Below are positions 1-8,534 of a stretch of 64,000 nucleotides of DNA, piece by piece. The translations under genes and the position numbers were made by a program. Below the pieces are notes generated by a model, which was given only the letters and a program-made list of their open reading frames with translations, was not told the DNA's origin and ran no database searches. Each line of letters opens with the position of its first letter. Positions within the stretch are counted from its first letter, which is position 1. Source of the stretch: Hymenobacter sp. DG01 (GTDB taxonomy: Bacteria; Bacteroidota; Bacteroidia; Cytophagales; Hymenobacteraceae); assembly GCF_006352025.1 (NCBI RefSeq), contig NZ_CP040936.1:1240001-1304000 (forward strand), written 5' to 3'.

Positions 1-27
1 TCTGCCAAGCTGGAAGCAAAGAAATAA
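1..27 (+). CDS. 3' end of an unidentified protein (partial)
   Basis: The window opens in a reading frame that gives SAKLEAKK followed by TAA. A strong hairpin terminator begins about 35 bases later, which is what one expects after a real gene end. The lysine-rich tail is too short to name the protein. The gene lies mostly outside the window. Confidence 0.45.
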   Translation, partial: SAKLEAKK

Positions 28-62
28 AAGGAACTCCTCGGCTTAAGCAGGGGAGTTGATTT

Positions 63-98
63 ACAGCCCGAGGTGCACGATCAAGCGCTTCGGGCTGT
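63..98 (+). terminator. Rho-independent-type terminator
   Basis: The arms acagcccga and tcgggctgt pair perfectly around an 18-base loop, and the 3' arm runs into TTTGTT. It follows the stop codon of the partial gene at the window start. Confidence 0.7.
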
Positions 99-1375
99 TT
101 GTTAGAAACTCTAATTAACATAATATAAATTATAAGACAAAAGAATATGGCCTTCGATCAGCGAATAATCATCTATATCAGCCCTTGTGGTCAGACAGGA
201 TATTCTGCAGTTAGGCAACCAGCGCAATCGGCAACGCGTGTGGGACCGTGCGGCAGTTGATACCTATTAAGAAGGAGAAGTTGTGACGCGGAAACTGCGT
301 GATGCTTTAAGTGTCTAATCCATTTCCATTGTCATACTTGTCATATGTGGCAGACAAGGCCGCGCTGCATTCGCAGATTGTGCACTCTATATGGTTATGC
401 CTCGGTCCCAACAACGACTCAGCAACTGAGCGCACGAAAGCGTCCCTAGATCTTCGAGCTGCCTTTGCGGCTGGCTGAAGCTAGTGACACGCGATTGAGG
501 GCTAAATTTACTAGGACAGCGTGTCGGATACTTACGCGTTGCGGCAAGAAGCTAGTGGAACGTCGGCAATGATGTTAGCCGGTATTAGTTTCCAGACGTT
601 GCGTCTAGTGGGGACGGCAAGGTGCTGCGTGTGGATCAAGCAGCAGTGGGCAAGATCATCTGCTGCTTTAAACAGTATTGTTGAGCGGCTACTCGTGAGG
701 CTAAATCGACAACCAGGTTCAGTTTATACACCTGGTAACTATTAGGCTATTGCTCGGCCGGGTGCAGTACTGCAATGGGCGTCAAATCTTAACTAATCTA
801 CGGGACGGATATCACAAAGCACATGGTCTTTGGGTTTGTATGCCATCTTTTAATGGCCAATCCCAGAGCTGTGATAAGGAGAATTATGTACTGACTGAGG
901 TAGCCACTGTTCGAAGGAAAGTAAAGGTTCAGTCTGGCCTCTCCCCTATCCAACCTCGGGTTCTAGTCTTTACTTAAGCTGAAATCAGCATAGTATGAAT
1001 TGGAAAGCTTGGTTACATGATTTGATGCTCTATAAGACATTCTAAGCATCGGGCATGTCGGATGTGGCTTCAGTAGCTGAAGTTTTGGTAGAGCAGATAT
1101 ATACTTGTGAGAAAGGCGTTTTATGTCCCCTACCCGCCCGGGCCCCCCTCCTCCATTGGGTGGTAATAAAAAAAGGAGTTAATAAAATACGATATGCAAA
1201 GGAGAGAGTATGTAGTAGATAATACAAGTATATAAAAGCACAAAAAGTATAATAAGGTAATACTTTTATATATTATTTTGTGCTTTTTATGCCTTTTATA
1301 CACTTGCTCTGACAACATTGTCTTCTTATACCTCGTATATTTACTACCTCACATTCCTTCTTACAACTCTCTCTT
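99..1375. other. Long gene-poor, AT-richer stretch
   Basis: About 1.3 kb without a convincing gene. Base composition is visibly more AT-rich than the rest of the window. Frames of 74 and 75 codons at 521-745 and 750-977 have no recognisable domain and an unusual composition, and both run into flanking stops, so I do not call them genes. A short C/G-only island lies near 1130-1152, and a strong dyad at 1234-1287 precedes the next gene. It may be a decayed gene, a mobile-element remnant or a long regulatory region. Confidence 0.5.
1234..1287. promoter_or_regulatory. AT-rich inverted repeat upstream of the orphan protein
   Basis: The arms aaaagcacaaaa (1234-1245) and ttttgtgctttt (1276-1287) are perfect inverted repeats. 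The 30-base centre contains a second small dyad (agtat/atact). It ends about 90 bases before the start codon at 1376. It could be a terminator for something upstream, an operator, or an RNA hairpin in the leader. A weak -7-like TATATTTA lies at 1336-1343. Confidence 0.55.
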
Positions 1376-2431
1376 ATGCCTAAGACTATTGATTATCCCC
1401 GCACTAGCTATACAGGTGCTTGGGAAGTGGCTGAAGTGGTAGATGATACTGGGGGCAAGTGCGCTATTGAAACGGCAGCGCGTAAGCTCAATCGTAAAGT
1501 CAGCGGCTCCTTCAAGGCTATCATTGGCTCTGCTGTAAAGTTCGGTTTGCTTACTAGCAAGCGGGAACTGCTAACGACTACCAACCTGTTCCGACGCATC
1601 AAGCACGCCTACGATAAGCATGAGGAGAAAATTTATCACCGTGAAGCTTTCCTTCACCCCCCACTCTTTACCCAGATATGCCGCAAGTTCAGGAACCGGG
1701 AACTGCCTGTGCACATGTTCGACGTGATGCTTATTCGGGAGTTTGGGGTTGAAGAGATAAACGCACAAGGTGTAGCAAAGGCTTTTGTGGACGGAGCACG
1801 AATGGCAGGCATCCTGGATGAGCGAAACGTGATTATTGACATTGATCAGTTAGCAGCTCAACAAACGCCCCGGCGCGAACTGGCCAGCTCTGAAATGCCC
1901 CTGAATATGTTCCGGGCTGGATCAGCTGCTGCTACGGAATCTCAGCCACCACGAGCTGCTTCTAGTGCTCCTGCAGAGCCACAACAGACGCTCCCCCCTT
2001 CTAGTGGTATATCATCCATACCGTCTCTTGTACCTTCCGGGCGGACAATGGATGCTGTATCCAGCCTATTTGGCCTGGATACTTCGGATCTGGAAGACTT
2101 TACCCAGGAAGGCATCACGCTTGCGGGGCCAACCGGTGCTGGACCTGAGGCCGTGTTTATACCACCCGTAACGACTAATACTACCAATACGGGTAGCGTT
2201 CCTACACCCGAGCCGACCACCATACCCAGTGGCACTGCAAGCAGCATACCAGAGGCCCCGCAGCGGCCAGCACCAATTCCCCCCGCAGAACCTGCCGTAA
2301 CGCCAGCAGTGTCCTACACCATCCGGATTAGCGGGCCTGGGTTGGACTCGCAGCTGTCCGTACAGGAACTGGATGATCTGGACATTGTAGAAGCGCTTTT
2401 GGAGAAGATCCGACGAAGGTTGAAAAGCTGA
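1376..2431 (+). CDS. Hypothetical protein with N-terminal winged-helix-like region and Pro-rich linker
   Basis: 351 residues. Residues 1-155 look like two small helical or winged-helix units: an AA..L...sGSF...I..A..FGLL pattern around 33-60, then a second unit ending in DGARMAGIL near 140-147. The layout reminds me of DUF5343-type proteins, but I cannot confirm that. Residues 165-310 are low-complexity Pro/Ser/Thr/Ala. The last 38 residues form a compact conserved-looking tail (YTIRISGPGLDSQLSVQELD) likely to fold as a short beta-alpha unit. No enzyme motif, signal peptide or membrane segment is seen. It stands alone, preceded by a gene-poor region and followed by its own terminator. Its codon use is less GC-biased than most of the window, so it may be a recent arrival. 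A regulatory or adaptor role is inference only. Confidence 0.75.
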   Translation: MPKTIDYPRTSYTGAWEVAEVVDDTGGKCAIETAARKLNRKVSGSFKAIIGSAVKFGLLTSKRELLTTTNLFRRIKHAYDKHEEKIYHREAFLHPPLFTQICRKFRNRELPVHMFDVMLIREFGVEEINAQGVAKAFVDGARMAGILDERNVIIDIDQLAAQQTPRRELASSEMPLNMFRAGSAAATESQPPRAASSAPAEPQQTLPPSSGISSIPSLVPSGRTMDAVSSLFGLDTSDLEDFTQEGITLAGPTGAGPEAVFIPPVTTNTTNTGSVPTPEPTTIPSGTASSIPEAPQRPAPIPPAEPAVTPAVSYTIRISGPGLDSQLSVQELDDLDIVEALLEKIRRRLKS

Positions 2432-2449
2432 AACCCTTCCCTCCTTAAT

Positions 2450-2493
2450 GAGTCCCGGGCAATTCACGCTAATGAGTGATTGACCCGGGACTC
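2450..2493 (+). terminator. Hairpin terminator after the orphan gene
   Basis: The arms gagtcccggg (2450-2459) and cccgggactc (2484-2493) are perfect, with a 24-base loop. The hairpin starts 18 bases after the stop codon at 2431. No long T run follows, as is common in this group. Confidence 0.6.
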
Positions 2494-2578
2494 ACTTCTC
2501 CAACTCTTGGTTATCTATTATGTTAAATAAATGTTTTATTCAATCAACTGCTTATCAGGCATTAATCAGCAACGCCGT

Positions 2579-4261
2579 TTATTCATTAATTGGATCTAGC
2601 CGGGAAACAAACCAATAACCCGATTGCCGGTCGCGGCCCAGATAGAATGTATCCAGTGGGGTGACCCGCACCCAGCTGGCCCAGCCAACGGGTAGTCGGC
2701 TTTTGGCGGGGGAAGCACTGAAAACCGCTAAGGGCTCGCGCAGAGACTGCAGCGTGGCCGCCGTGGGATGCCATACCGCAACCGTACGGCCGGCCGACCA
2801 CACCTGCTTTACATGCAGGGTATCCAGGCTGCGCCAGTTCGCAACGCCCGCCAGGCCCGGGAGGGTACGCATGTTGGGCATACGACGTAGGCCGGGGGTC
2901 TGCTTGCGGGATTCCCAGGCCGGGTACGCGGGTACCAGCAGCGCTACCATAGCTACTCCCCCCAGCAGCGTGGCGCTAATCATCACCTCGGTGCGGACAA
3001 GGCGTATCCCCCACCCCCACACCCAGGCGGCCAGCCCTCCAAAAAGCACGACACCCAGTATAAACCGAGGACTAGCCCAGGCCAGTTCGGGCAAACGGCT
3101 CAGAACCATAGCCACGGGCAAAGCGGCATACGCCACCGCCAGCAGACTCCCCCAAACCCGGACCAGCCAAGCATCTGGGGTTGTTCGGGCCGTGGTCCGG
3201 GTACTTTCCCAGTACCGCAGCATTCCAGCAACAAGTAAAGCCAGTGCCGGCATGAGGGGTAACATATACCGCTCCTTTTTCTCGGGCACCAGACTCAGCA
3301 GTACCAACCCGATCATCACCCACCCCAACGCCACGGCGTACGGAATAAACCGCCCGGCCCGGGGCCGGGCGTAAGGGCTGACCAGGACAACCAGGGCAAC
3401 CAGAGCCCACAATCCGGTGAAGGCAAAAAACGACCAGTAATACCACAGGGGCTGCACGTGCCGCTCCCCCCAGGAAGATATTTCCGTGCGGGCCACTTTT
3501 AAGGCCACCGGCGCAACTTTCAGCCAGATGTACACCGGCCAGCTGCCACCAATAAGCAACGCCACCGCTGCCGCGGCCAGAGTGCCCGCCTTGTGCTGCC
3601 CTAGCTGCCGGCGGTGCTGGGCCCGGGTAAGCAGGTAGGCCCCCACAAAGGGTAACAAAACGGCATATACCGCTACGGGCCCCTTACTCAGGATAGACAG
3701 CCCGGCCAGTACCCCGGCCCCAAACAACGGCAGCCACGAGTGTTGCGGGCGCTGCCAGCCGCGCACCAGCAGCCACAGGCTACCCACCATCATACTGGTG
3801 GCAAATATGTCCCACTGCCCCTCCCGGGCCGTAGTAACCACCAGCAGGCTACTGGCAAGCACTAGGGCCCCGAGCCAGGCGGTGCGGCCGGGGCGAAGGT
3901 CCTCCCCCGGGGCATGGCGGGTCAACTCCCGCGCCAGCCCCCAGAAAAACAGCACCAGCAGCGTGCCCGCCAACCCGGCCGGCACCCGCAGCAAACCTAG
4001 CTCTTCGGTGGGCCCAATCAGTTGCTGCCAGGCCGCTACGGCCCAGGTAGGCAGAGGCGGCTTGGCAAGGCGCAGCTCACCGTTCATCGTTGGGATAAGC
4101 CAGGACCCACCAGCTACCATTTCCCGGGCCGCCACAAAATTGCGCGCCTCCATCAGGCTGACTTCCGGAGCACCGGCGTACAGAAAGAAATTAACCCCAC
4201 ACACGGCCAGTACCACTACCCACCGCCCCCAGTGGGCAGTCCTACTCGTTGAAATCCGCAT
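2579..4261 (-). CDS. GT-C family glycosyltransferase, ArnT/PMT-like (GT39/GT83 type)
   Basis: 560-residue integral membrane protein with about ten or more hydrophobic segments. The first periplasmic loop carries the family signature: an acidic EAR at residues 39-41, then the WLIPTMNGELRLAKPPLPTW stretch at 54-73, matching the dw.P.lNG..y..KPPL pattern of ArnT. These enzymes move a sugar from a polyprenyl-phosphate carrier to lipid A or protein on the periplasmic side of the inner membrane. The acceptor here is unknown. Nearby genes at 5392-7905 encode an SDR epimerase, a LAB_N protein and a GT2 that could make the lipid-linked sugar donor. The gene is first or alone on the minus strand, with 75 bases to the next gene upstream. 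Confidence 0.85.
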   Translation of the reverse strand: MRISTSRTAHWGRWVVVLAVCGVNFFLYAGAPEVSLMEARNFVAAREMVAGGSWLIPTMNGELRLAKPPLPTWAVAAWQQLIGPTEELGLLRVPAGLAGTLLVLFFWGLARELTRHAPGEDLRPGRTAWLGALVLASSLLVVTTAREGQWDIFATSMMVGSLWLLVRGWQRPQHSWLPLFGAGVLAGLSILSKGPVAVYAVLLPFVGAYLLTRAQHRRQLGQHKAGTLAAAAVALLIGGSWPVYIWLKVAPVALKVARTEISSWGERHVQPLWYYWSFFAFTGLWALVALVVLVSPYARPRAGRFIPYAVALGWVMIGLVLLSLVPEKKERYMLPLMPALALLVAGMLRYWESTRTTARTTPDAWLVRVWGSLLAVAYAALPVAMVLSRLPELAWASPRFILGVVLFGGLAAWVWGWGIRLVRTEVMISATLLGGVAMVALLVPAYPAWESRKQTPGLRRMPNMRTLPGLAGVANWRSLDTLHVKQVWSAGRTVAVWHPTAATLQSLREPLAVFSASPAKSRLPVGWASWVRVTPLDTFYLGRDRQSGYWFVSRLDPINE

Positions 4262-4336
4262 AAAATCTGTTCAGTATTTTCCTAAGGTAAGGGCCGTTGC
4301 GCTTCGGGCGTGGTAAGCCGGGGCAGCACCCGCTGG

Positions 4337-5212
4337 CTAGGGCCGACGCAAGATGGCCCGCAGGCGCCGCACGTTGTCCACCTCATACGCGTCGGGCCCT
4401 ACTCCCGCCACTCGCCGGAGGGCCCGGGCCGAGCGCCCCCCAAACACCACCACCTGCTTGCCCAGCCCCCGCAGGCAGGCCACCCGCTCGGGGGTAACAT
4501 CGTCTTTGTGCAGCACCGCAGACCCCACCGTGGGCAGCCCCTCCAGCTCCCGAAGCCCGGTTTCAAACTCCCCGGTAAACTCAAGGCCCAGCGCCACGGC
4601 CGGCAACAACCGGTGCAGATACCGGAGCGTAGCGGGGCGGTTGGTGAGGATAAGGACCCGCTCAGCCGGCACCTGGTAGCGCGTCAGCAGTTGCCGCAGC
4701 CTTCGGGCCAGGGCCTCGCTACGGGCCACGTCACCGCTGGAGCAGGCATCATCTTCGTGCAGATCCAGGTGGAGGTAGGGAAAGACCGGGCGCCGGGCGA
4801 GCTGCGCGAGTATCATTTCCAGCGTGGCTGGCTGCTCGTGCTGCCGCCAGTTGTGAAGCCAGCCCACCCGGTAGCGCAGCTGGGTAAGGCGGGCGGCCGG
4901 GGTCTGACTAACGCAGCCGGTACCGTTGGTCATGGAATTCAGGGTGTGGTCGTGGTAGAGGACCGGAATGCTGTCCTGGCTTAGGCGCACGTCCGCCTCT
5001 ACCCCATCGGCCCCGTGCGCCAGGGCCCGCTGAAGGCTTCGCAGACTGCTGGGGGGTAGGGAATTGAAGACATGCACGAAGCCCGAACCGGCGTGGCCGA
5101 TGACCAACGGCGGCCCGGGAGCCGTTTGGGCCAGCAACCCACCGGCAGGCGTCACAAAACTCAGCAGCAGGCCACCAAGCCAGCCCCACACCGCGGCCCG
5201 CGTAACTAGCAT
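4337..5212 (-). CDS. Glycerophosphodiester phosphodiesterase-like secreted protein
   Basis: The start is placed at the second Met of an MMLVTRAAVWGWLGG signal sequence; the open frame extends further upstream to 5344. The GDPD barrel begins just after the signal peptide with VIGHAGSG, then GADGVEADVRLSQD and VPVLYHDH-like SIPVLYHDHTLNSMTN. These supply the acidic metal ligands and the general-acid His. It departs from the textbook family: the first motif is HAG rather than HRG, and the PENT motif is replaced by an LPPSS stretch. The product would be exported and hydrolyse phosphodiesters such as glycerophosphodiesters in the periplasm, but substrate is uncertain. The gene is divergent from the SDR gene at 5392. 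Confidence 0.8.
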   Translation of the reverse strand: MLVTRAAVWGWLGGLLLSFVTPAGGLLAQTAPGPPLVIGHAGSGFVHVFNSLPPSSLRSLQRALAHGADGVEADVRLSQDSIPVLYHDHTLNSMTNGTGCVSQTPAARLTQLRYRVGWLHNWRQHEQPATLEMILAQLARRPVFPYLHLDLHEDDACSSGDVARSEALARRLRQLLTRYQVPAERVLILTNRPATLRYLHRLLPAVALGLEFTGEFETGLRELEGLPTVGSAVLHKDDVTPERVACLRGLGKQVVVFGGRSARALRRVAGVGPDAYEVDNVRRLRAILRRP

Positions 5213-5319
5213 CATAGGTAGGGAGAGCAGAAAAGGAAAGAAAAACCAGACAGACGGCGGCCGCCCCATCCTGGGGAGCCATCTGCTGCTTAGCGTAACC
5301 GTAGAAGGGCATTTCCGGT

Positions 5320-5327
5320 TACATTTG
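5320..5327 (+). promoter_or_regulatory. Bacteroidota -7 element TACATTTG
   Basis: A perfect match to TAnnTTTG 65 bases upstream of the SDR start at 5392. A clear -33 TTTG at the usual spacing is not seen, so the call is moderate. Confidence 0.5.
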
Positions 5328-5391
5328 CGCCCCACCCCTCCCACCGGGGCTTCTCCCCTTCATACACACTCTCTCCCGCTGCACTTCACGC

Positions 5392-6366
5392 ATGGCTTCC
5401 ATTCTGGTTACAGGCTGTGCGGGCTTTATTGGCTCGCACCTCGCCGAGCGGCTGCTCCACGACGGGCACCGCGTGGTGGGCCTGGATAATTTTGACCCCT
5501 TCTACGACCGTGCCCGCAAGCAGCAGAACCTCCGAATCTGCCTCCAGCACCCTCGCTTTACCTTCCATGAAGCCGACCTGCGCCAGGGTATGGATGCGCT
5601 GGTTGACGCCCTGCCCGCCGACCCCATAGAAGTAGTGGTACACCTGGCGGCCAAGGCAGGGGTAGGCCCTTCGGTGCGGGAGCCCATTGCCTATTTGGAA
5701 AACAACGTGGTGGGGACGACGCACCTGCTGGAATGGATGCGCCTGCGGGATATCCGAAAGCTGTTTTTCGCTTCCTCGTCCTCGGTGTACGGCAACACCC
5801 CGGAGCGGCCCTTCCGCGAGGATATGAACCTGCTGGCCTCCTGCATTTCGCCCTACGCGGCCTCTAAGCTCAGCGGCGAGCAGCTCACCTACACCTTCCA
5901 TCACCTCCATGGGCTGGATGTACTCAATGCCCGCTTCTTTACCGTGTATGGCCCCCGCCAGCGCCCCGACCTGGCTATCCATAAGTTTGTGCGGCTGCTC
6001 CGGGCCGGCGAACCTATTCCGGTATTCGGCGACGGCACTACGGCCCGCGACTATACCTTCGTGCTCGATACGGTGGACGGTATTGCCCGGGGTGTGGCCT
6101 ACCTGCTGACCCACGACCAGGTCTATGAAACCATTAACCTGGGCAACAACCGCCCGGTGGCCTTGCTGGAGCTGATTGAAGCCGTGGGGCAGGCCGTACA
6201 CACTACCCCCCAGTTGGCCTTCCAACCCATGCAGGCCGGCGACGTGGACGTCACTTATGCCGACATCAGCAAAGCCCAGCGCCTGCTGGGGTACGAGCCC
6301 CAAACTACCCTGGCCGACGGGCTACAGGCCTTTGTGCAGTGGATGGACCAGTCGGAACCTATCTGA
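5392..6366 (+). CDS. NAD-dependent epimerase, UDP-glucuronate 4-epimerase-like (extended SDR)
   Basis: 324 residues, normal length for an extended SDR. The Rossmann motif TGCAGFIGSHLAE is at residues 7-19, followed by LDNFDPFYD, which is typical of the CapI/GAE UDP-glucuronate 4-epimerase branch. The catalytic set is SSSSVYGN at 128-135, Tyr155 and Lys159 in YAASK, and ARFFTVYGPRQRPD near 180. The likely reaction is interconversion of UDP-glucuronate and UDP-galacturonate in the cytoplasm for surface polysaccharide or lipid A decoration. A 4,6-dehydratase is less likely. The gene is alone on the plus strand, facing the LAB_N gene across a shared terminator. Confidence 0.88.
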   Translation: MASILVTGCAGFIGSHLAERLLHDGHRVVGLDNFDPFYDRARKQQNLRICLQHPRFTFHEADLRQGMDALVDALPADPIEVVVHLAAKAGVGPSVREPIAYLENNVVGTTHLLEWMRLRDIRKLFFASSSSVYGNTPERPFREDMNLLASCISPYAASKLSGEQLTYTFHHLHGLDVLNARFFTVYGPRQRPDLAIHKFVRLLRAGEPIPVFGDGTTARDYTFVLDTVDGIARGVAYLLTHDQVYETINLGNNRPVALLELIEAVGQAVHTTPQLAFQPMQAGDVDVTYADISKAQRLLGYEPQTTLADGLQAFVQWMDQSEPI

Positions 6367-6393
6367 CATCTCCTATACTCAGCCTCCTATCAA

Positions 6394-6436
6394 ACAACAA
6401 AGGCCCGCCAGATACATTCTGGCGGGCCTTTGTTGT
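6394..6436. terminator. Bidirectional terminator
   Basis: Perfect 16-bp arms (6394-6409 and 6421-6436; core aaaggcccgcc/ggcgggccttt) lie between two convergent genes. A and T runs flank both sides, so it can end transcription in both directions. Confidence 0.85.
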
Positions 6437-6450
6437 GCTTTCAGGTAAGG

Positions 6451-7101
6451 TTAGAGGGTAGGCGTCCGGGCCATGCGGGCTTCTTCCCGCCGCAGCAGCA
6501 CAATGTTGCGGGCGTACACCACCGTGCCGAAGATATTCCCGATCAGCAGCACCACATCCCGCCGCAGAATGGCGTAAATCAGGATGAGTACAGAGCCCAC
6601 GAAGCTGATCAGCCAGAAGCTCAGGGGTAGCGACGATTCGCCTTTGCGTTCTGAATACAGCCACTGGTACACGAAGCGCAGCAGAAAGATGGTTTGGCCC
6701 ACTGCACCCAGCATGAGTACCCCGCGTGGAATGCGACTGCCCAGCATGGCCCGCAGGCTAAAGTGCTGGTTGCCGGCCACAAACCAGCCCAGCATAGCCA
6801 CCGGAAACACGTAAGCCCCGGCCCGAAACCAGGGGTTCAGCTTGTTCCACTCGCCCAGCAGCTGCAGGTTGCGGATATAGATGGCGTAGCTGATGAGCTG
6901 AGCGGCCAGGATGATGGGGTCGTGACGCAGGATGCCGTACACAATCATCAGAAACGAGGACACCAGACTGATCTGCCAGAACAAGGTAGGCACCAGCACC
7001 CGCTTGGCCCGCTCGCTTTGGATCCACTGCAGCACAATCCGGCTGGAAAACAACAGCTGCGAAACCAGCCCAATACCCAGCGCCAGGGTTTGCGTGCTCA
7101 T
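6451..7101 (-). CDS. Tandem lipid A biosynthesis N-terminal (LAB_N) membrane protein
   Basis: 216 residues from ATG at 7101; a GTG 15 bases upstream is possible. It contains two copies of the small three-helix LAB_N unit. Copy one has SRIVLQWIQSERAKR, then LVPTLFWQISLVSS and YIRNLQLL. Copy two has LRFVYQWLYSERKGESS, then LPLSFWLISFVGS and YARNIVLL. The RxxxQWxxSER and PxxFWxxS motifs repeat at the same spacing. Single LAB_N units are found in EptA-neighbour and ArnE/F-like or SMR-like proteins, so this may act as a two-unit lipid or lipid-linked-sugar transporter. It lies 15 bases downstream of the GT2 gene and is surely co-transcribed with it. Confidence 0.85.
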   Translation of the reverse strand: MSTQTLALGIGLVSQLLFSSRIVLQWIQSERAKRVLVPTLFWQISLVSSFLMIVYGILRHDPIILAAQLISYAIYIRNLQLLGEWNKLNPWFRAGAYVFPVAMLGWFVAGNQHFSLRAMLGSRIPRGVLMLGAVGQTIFLLRFVYQWLYSERKGESSLPLSFWLISFVGSVLILIYAILRRDVVLLIGNIFGTVVYARNIVLLRREEARMARTPTL

Positions 7102-7116
7102 ATCTAGGGCCCCCAC

Positions 7117-7905
7117 TTAGCGGCTTGCGTTAGGAAGGCTATCCACCGAAGCTTCTGAGACCGACTGGCGGTGGTGCTCCCCGATTTCATAGTTCTTCCA
7201 GCGGCTGCGGATCCAGCGGAACCCGAAGGTATCGACCAGGGGCTTCCAGGCCCGGTTCCAGAGGTTGTACTTAGCCGTGCCCGCAAAACGCGGAAAGTGG
7301 CGCACCGGCAGCTGCTTCACCTTGCCGCCTTGCAGCTGCACCAGTGCCCCCAGGAAGCGGTGCATGCCGTGAAACAGCGGAATCCGACGGGCATACTCGA
7401 TTTTCATAATCTTGAGTGGGCAGCCCGTATCCTGAATTCCATCGTTGATGAGGGTGCGCCGCACCCCGTTGGCAATCTTGGAGGAAAGCTTCTTGACGAA
7501 GGTGTCCTGGCGCTTGGCCCGGATGCCGTTCACCATGTCATACTCCGGGAAAAACGGCAGGAACTCCAGAAAATCCAGTGGGGTGGTTTGGATATCGGAG
7601 TCAATGTAGCCAATCAGGGTGGTGCGGGCGTAGTCAACGCCGGCTTTGATGGCCGTGCTCAGCCCCCGATTCTGGCTTAGGCTGATAAACTCGTAGTGGG
7701 CACTGCGGCCGCATACCTCGCGCAGAATGGCCAGGGAGCCATCGGTAGAGCCATCATTGACGAACAGGACGGTGGTAGCCACGGGCGTTACGGCCAGAAA
7801 CTTGTCCATCTCCACCACAAACTGCCCCAGGCTTTCTTCTTCGTTATAAACGGGTACCAGCACCGTCAGGCTTTGCTGGGCTAAATACGCGGCATTATCG
7901 GGCAT
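7117..7905 (-). CDS. Family 2 glycosyltransferase, DPM1/ArnC-like
   Basis: 262 residues from ATG at 7905. The next upstream start codon is TTG at 7935, which I consider less likely. The GT-A fold shows LTVLVPVYNEEESL near the N terminus, FVNDGSTDGS, then the metal-binding IDSD at about residues 102-105 of this start. No C-terminal membrane helices are evident, so it resembles soluble dolichol/undecaprenyl-phosphate sugar synthases. The expected reaction is transfer of a sugar from a nucleotide to undecaprenyl phosphate at the inner leaflet. Its partner is the LAB_N protein directly downstream, and the ArnT-like enzyme at 2579-4261 could be the final transferase. Confidence 0.88.
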   Translation of the reverse strand: MPDNAAYLAQQSLTVLVPVYNEEESLGQFVVEMDKFLAVTPVATTVLFVNDGSTDGSLAILREVCGRSAHYEFISLSQNRGLSTAIKAGVDYARTTLIGYIDSDIQTTPLDFLEFLPFFPEYDMVNGIRAKRQDTFVKKLSSKIANGVRRTLINDGIQDTGCPLKIMKIEYARRIPLFHGMHRFLGALVQLQGGKVKQLPVRHFPRFAGTAKYNLWNRAWKPLVDTFGFRWIRSRWKNYEIGEHHRQSVSEASVDSLPNASR

Positions 7906-7972
7906 ACAGGAAGGTTTCTGAGGGAAAGCCTGCAAGGTAACACAGATTTAACGTGTGCTCTTCCTTACGCAA

Positions 7973-8001
7973 AAGCGCCCTACCGGGTAGATAGGGCGCT
8001 T
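7973..8001 (-). terminator. Terminator for the 8006-8284 gene
   Basis: The arms aagcgcccta and tagggcgctt form a perfect 10-bp stem. On the minus strand the hairpin runs into TTTTGCG, directly after the stop codon at 8006. Confidence 0.75.
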
Positions 8002-8005
8002 GCAG

Positions 8006-8284
8006 TTAATTCAGCCGAAGTTGCGACAGGGGCACCGCGTGCCATTTGGCAAACGCCTGCCACTGCCGTCGCCAGTAGGTGTATTCGCCCAGCACACAAA
8101 TCACCTTGTCGCCTTTAAAGTAGATGCGGGTTTTAACCTGCTGGTTTTTCCAGTCTATGGGCCCAGCTTCATCGGGTTCCATATCTTCTACATTCTCCCA
8201 GAGAAAGGAGCGGGGCGTTTCATGTTCCTGGCCTAGCATATCCTGCCAGAGCCGCATAGCGTGGGCAACGGGTGAGGGAAACAT
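8006..8284 (-). CDS. Small hypothetical protein
   Basis: 92 residues from ATG at 8284. The frame continues upstream to a TTG at 8344, but that leader is Cys-rich and unconvincing. The protein is acidic with several Trp (LWQDML, FLWENVED, YWRRQWQAF). The central VKTRIYFKGDKVICVLGEY looks like a beta hairpin. There is no signal peptide or known motif. It has its own terminator and sits between the GT2 gene and the his operon. Confidence 0.6.
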   Translation of the reverse strand: MFPSPVAHAMRLWQDMLGQEHETPRSFLWENVEDMEPDEAGPIDWKNQQVKTRIYFKGDKVICVLGEYTYWRRQWQAFAKWHAVPLSQLRLN

Positions 8285-8344
8285 ACGAGCTGAAAAGTAA
8301 ATCAAACCTGCGCCAGGCTCCATACAGCAAGCCCGACAGTTCAA

Positions 8345-8534
8345 CTAATATAGTTATAAAAACTACATCATAATCAGCTCCGCCCCTCACTAGAATGAAA
8401 TTATCTTATTCCATTTGGTTTACTCTTATCACCCGGCAAAACACGCGAGCAAGCATATTAAAAGTATGGTATATCCCAGTTGAAACATTATCCGCGCCTT
8501 ACCCCATGTTTAATGGAATAATACAGATACCTGT
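8345..8534. other. AT-rich gap downstream of the his operon
   Basis: About 190 bases, distinctly AT-rich, between hisIE and the small hypothetical gene. No strong terminator or gene was seen. A 60-codon frame on the plus strand at 8395-8577 has no supporting features. Confidence 0.4.

Noticed and set aside
521..977. Two adjacent frames of 74 and 75 codons on the plus strand
   Set aside because: No recognisable domain, odd composition and no promoter or ribosome site; treated as chance frames in a gene-poor stretch.
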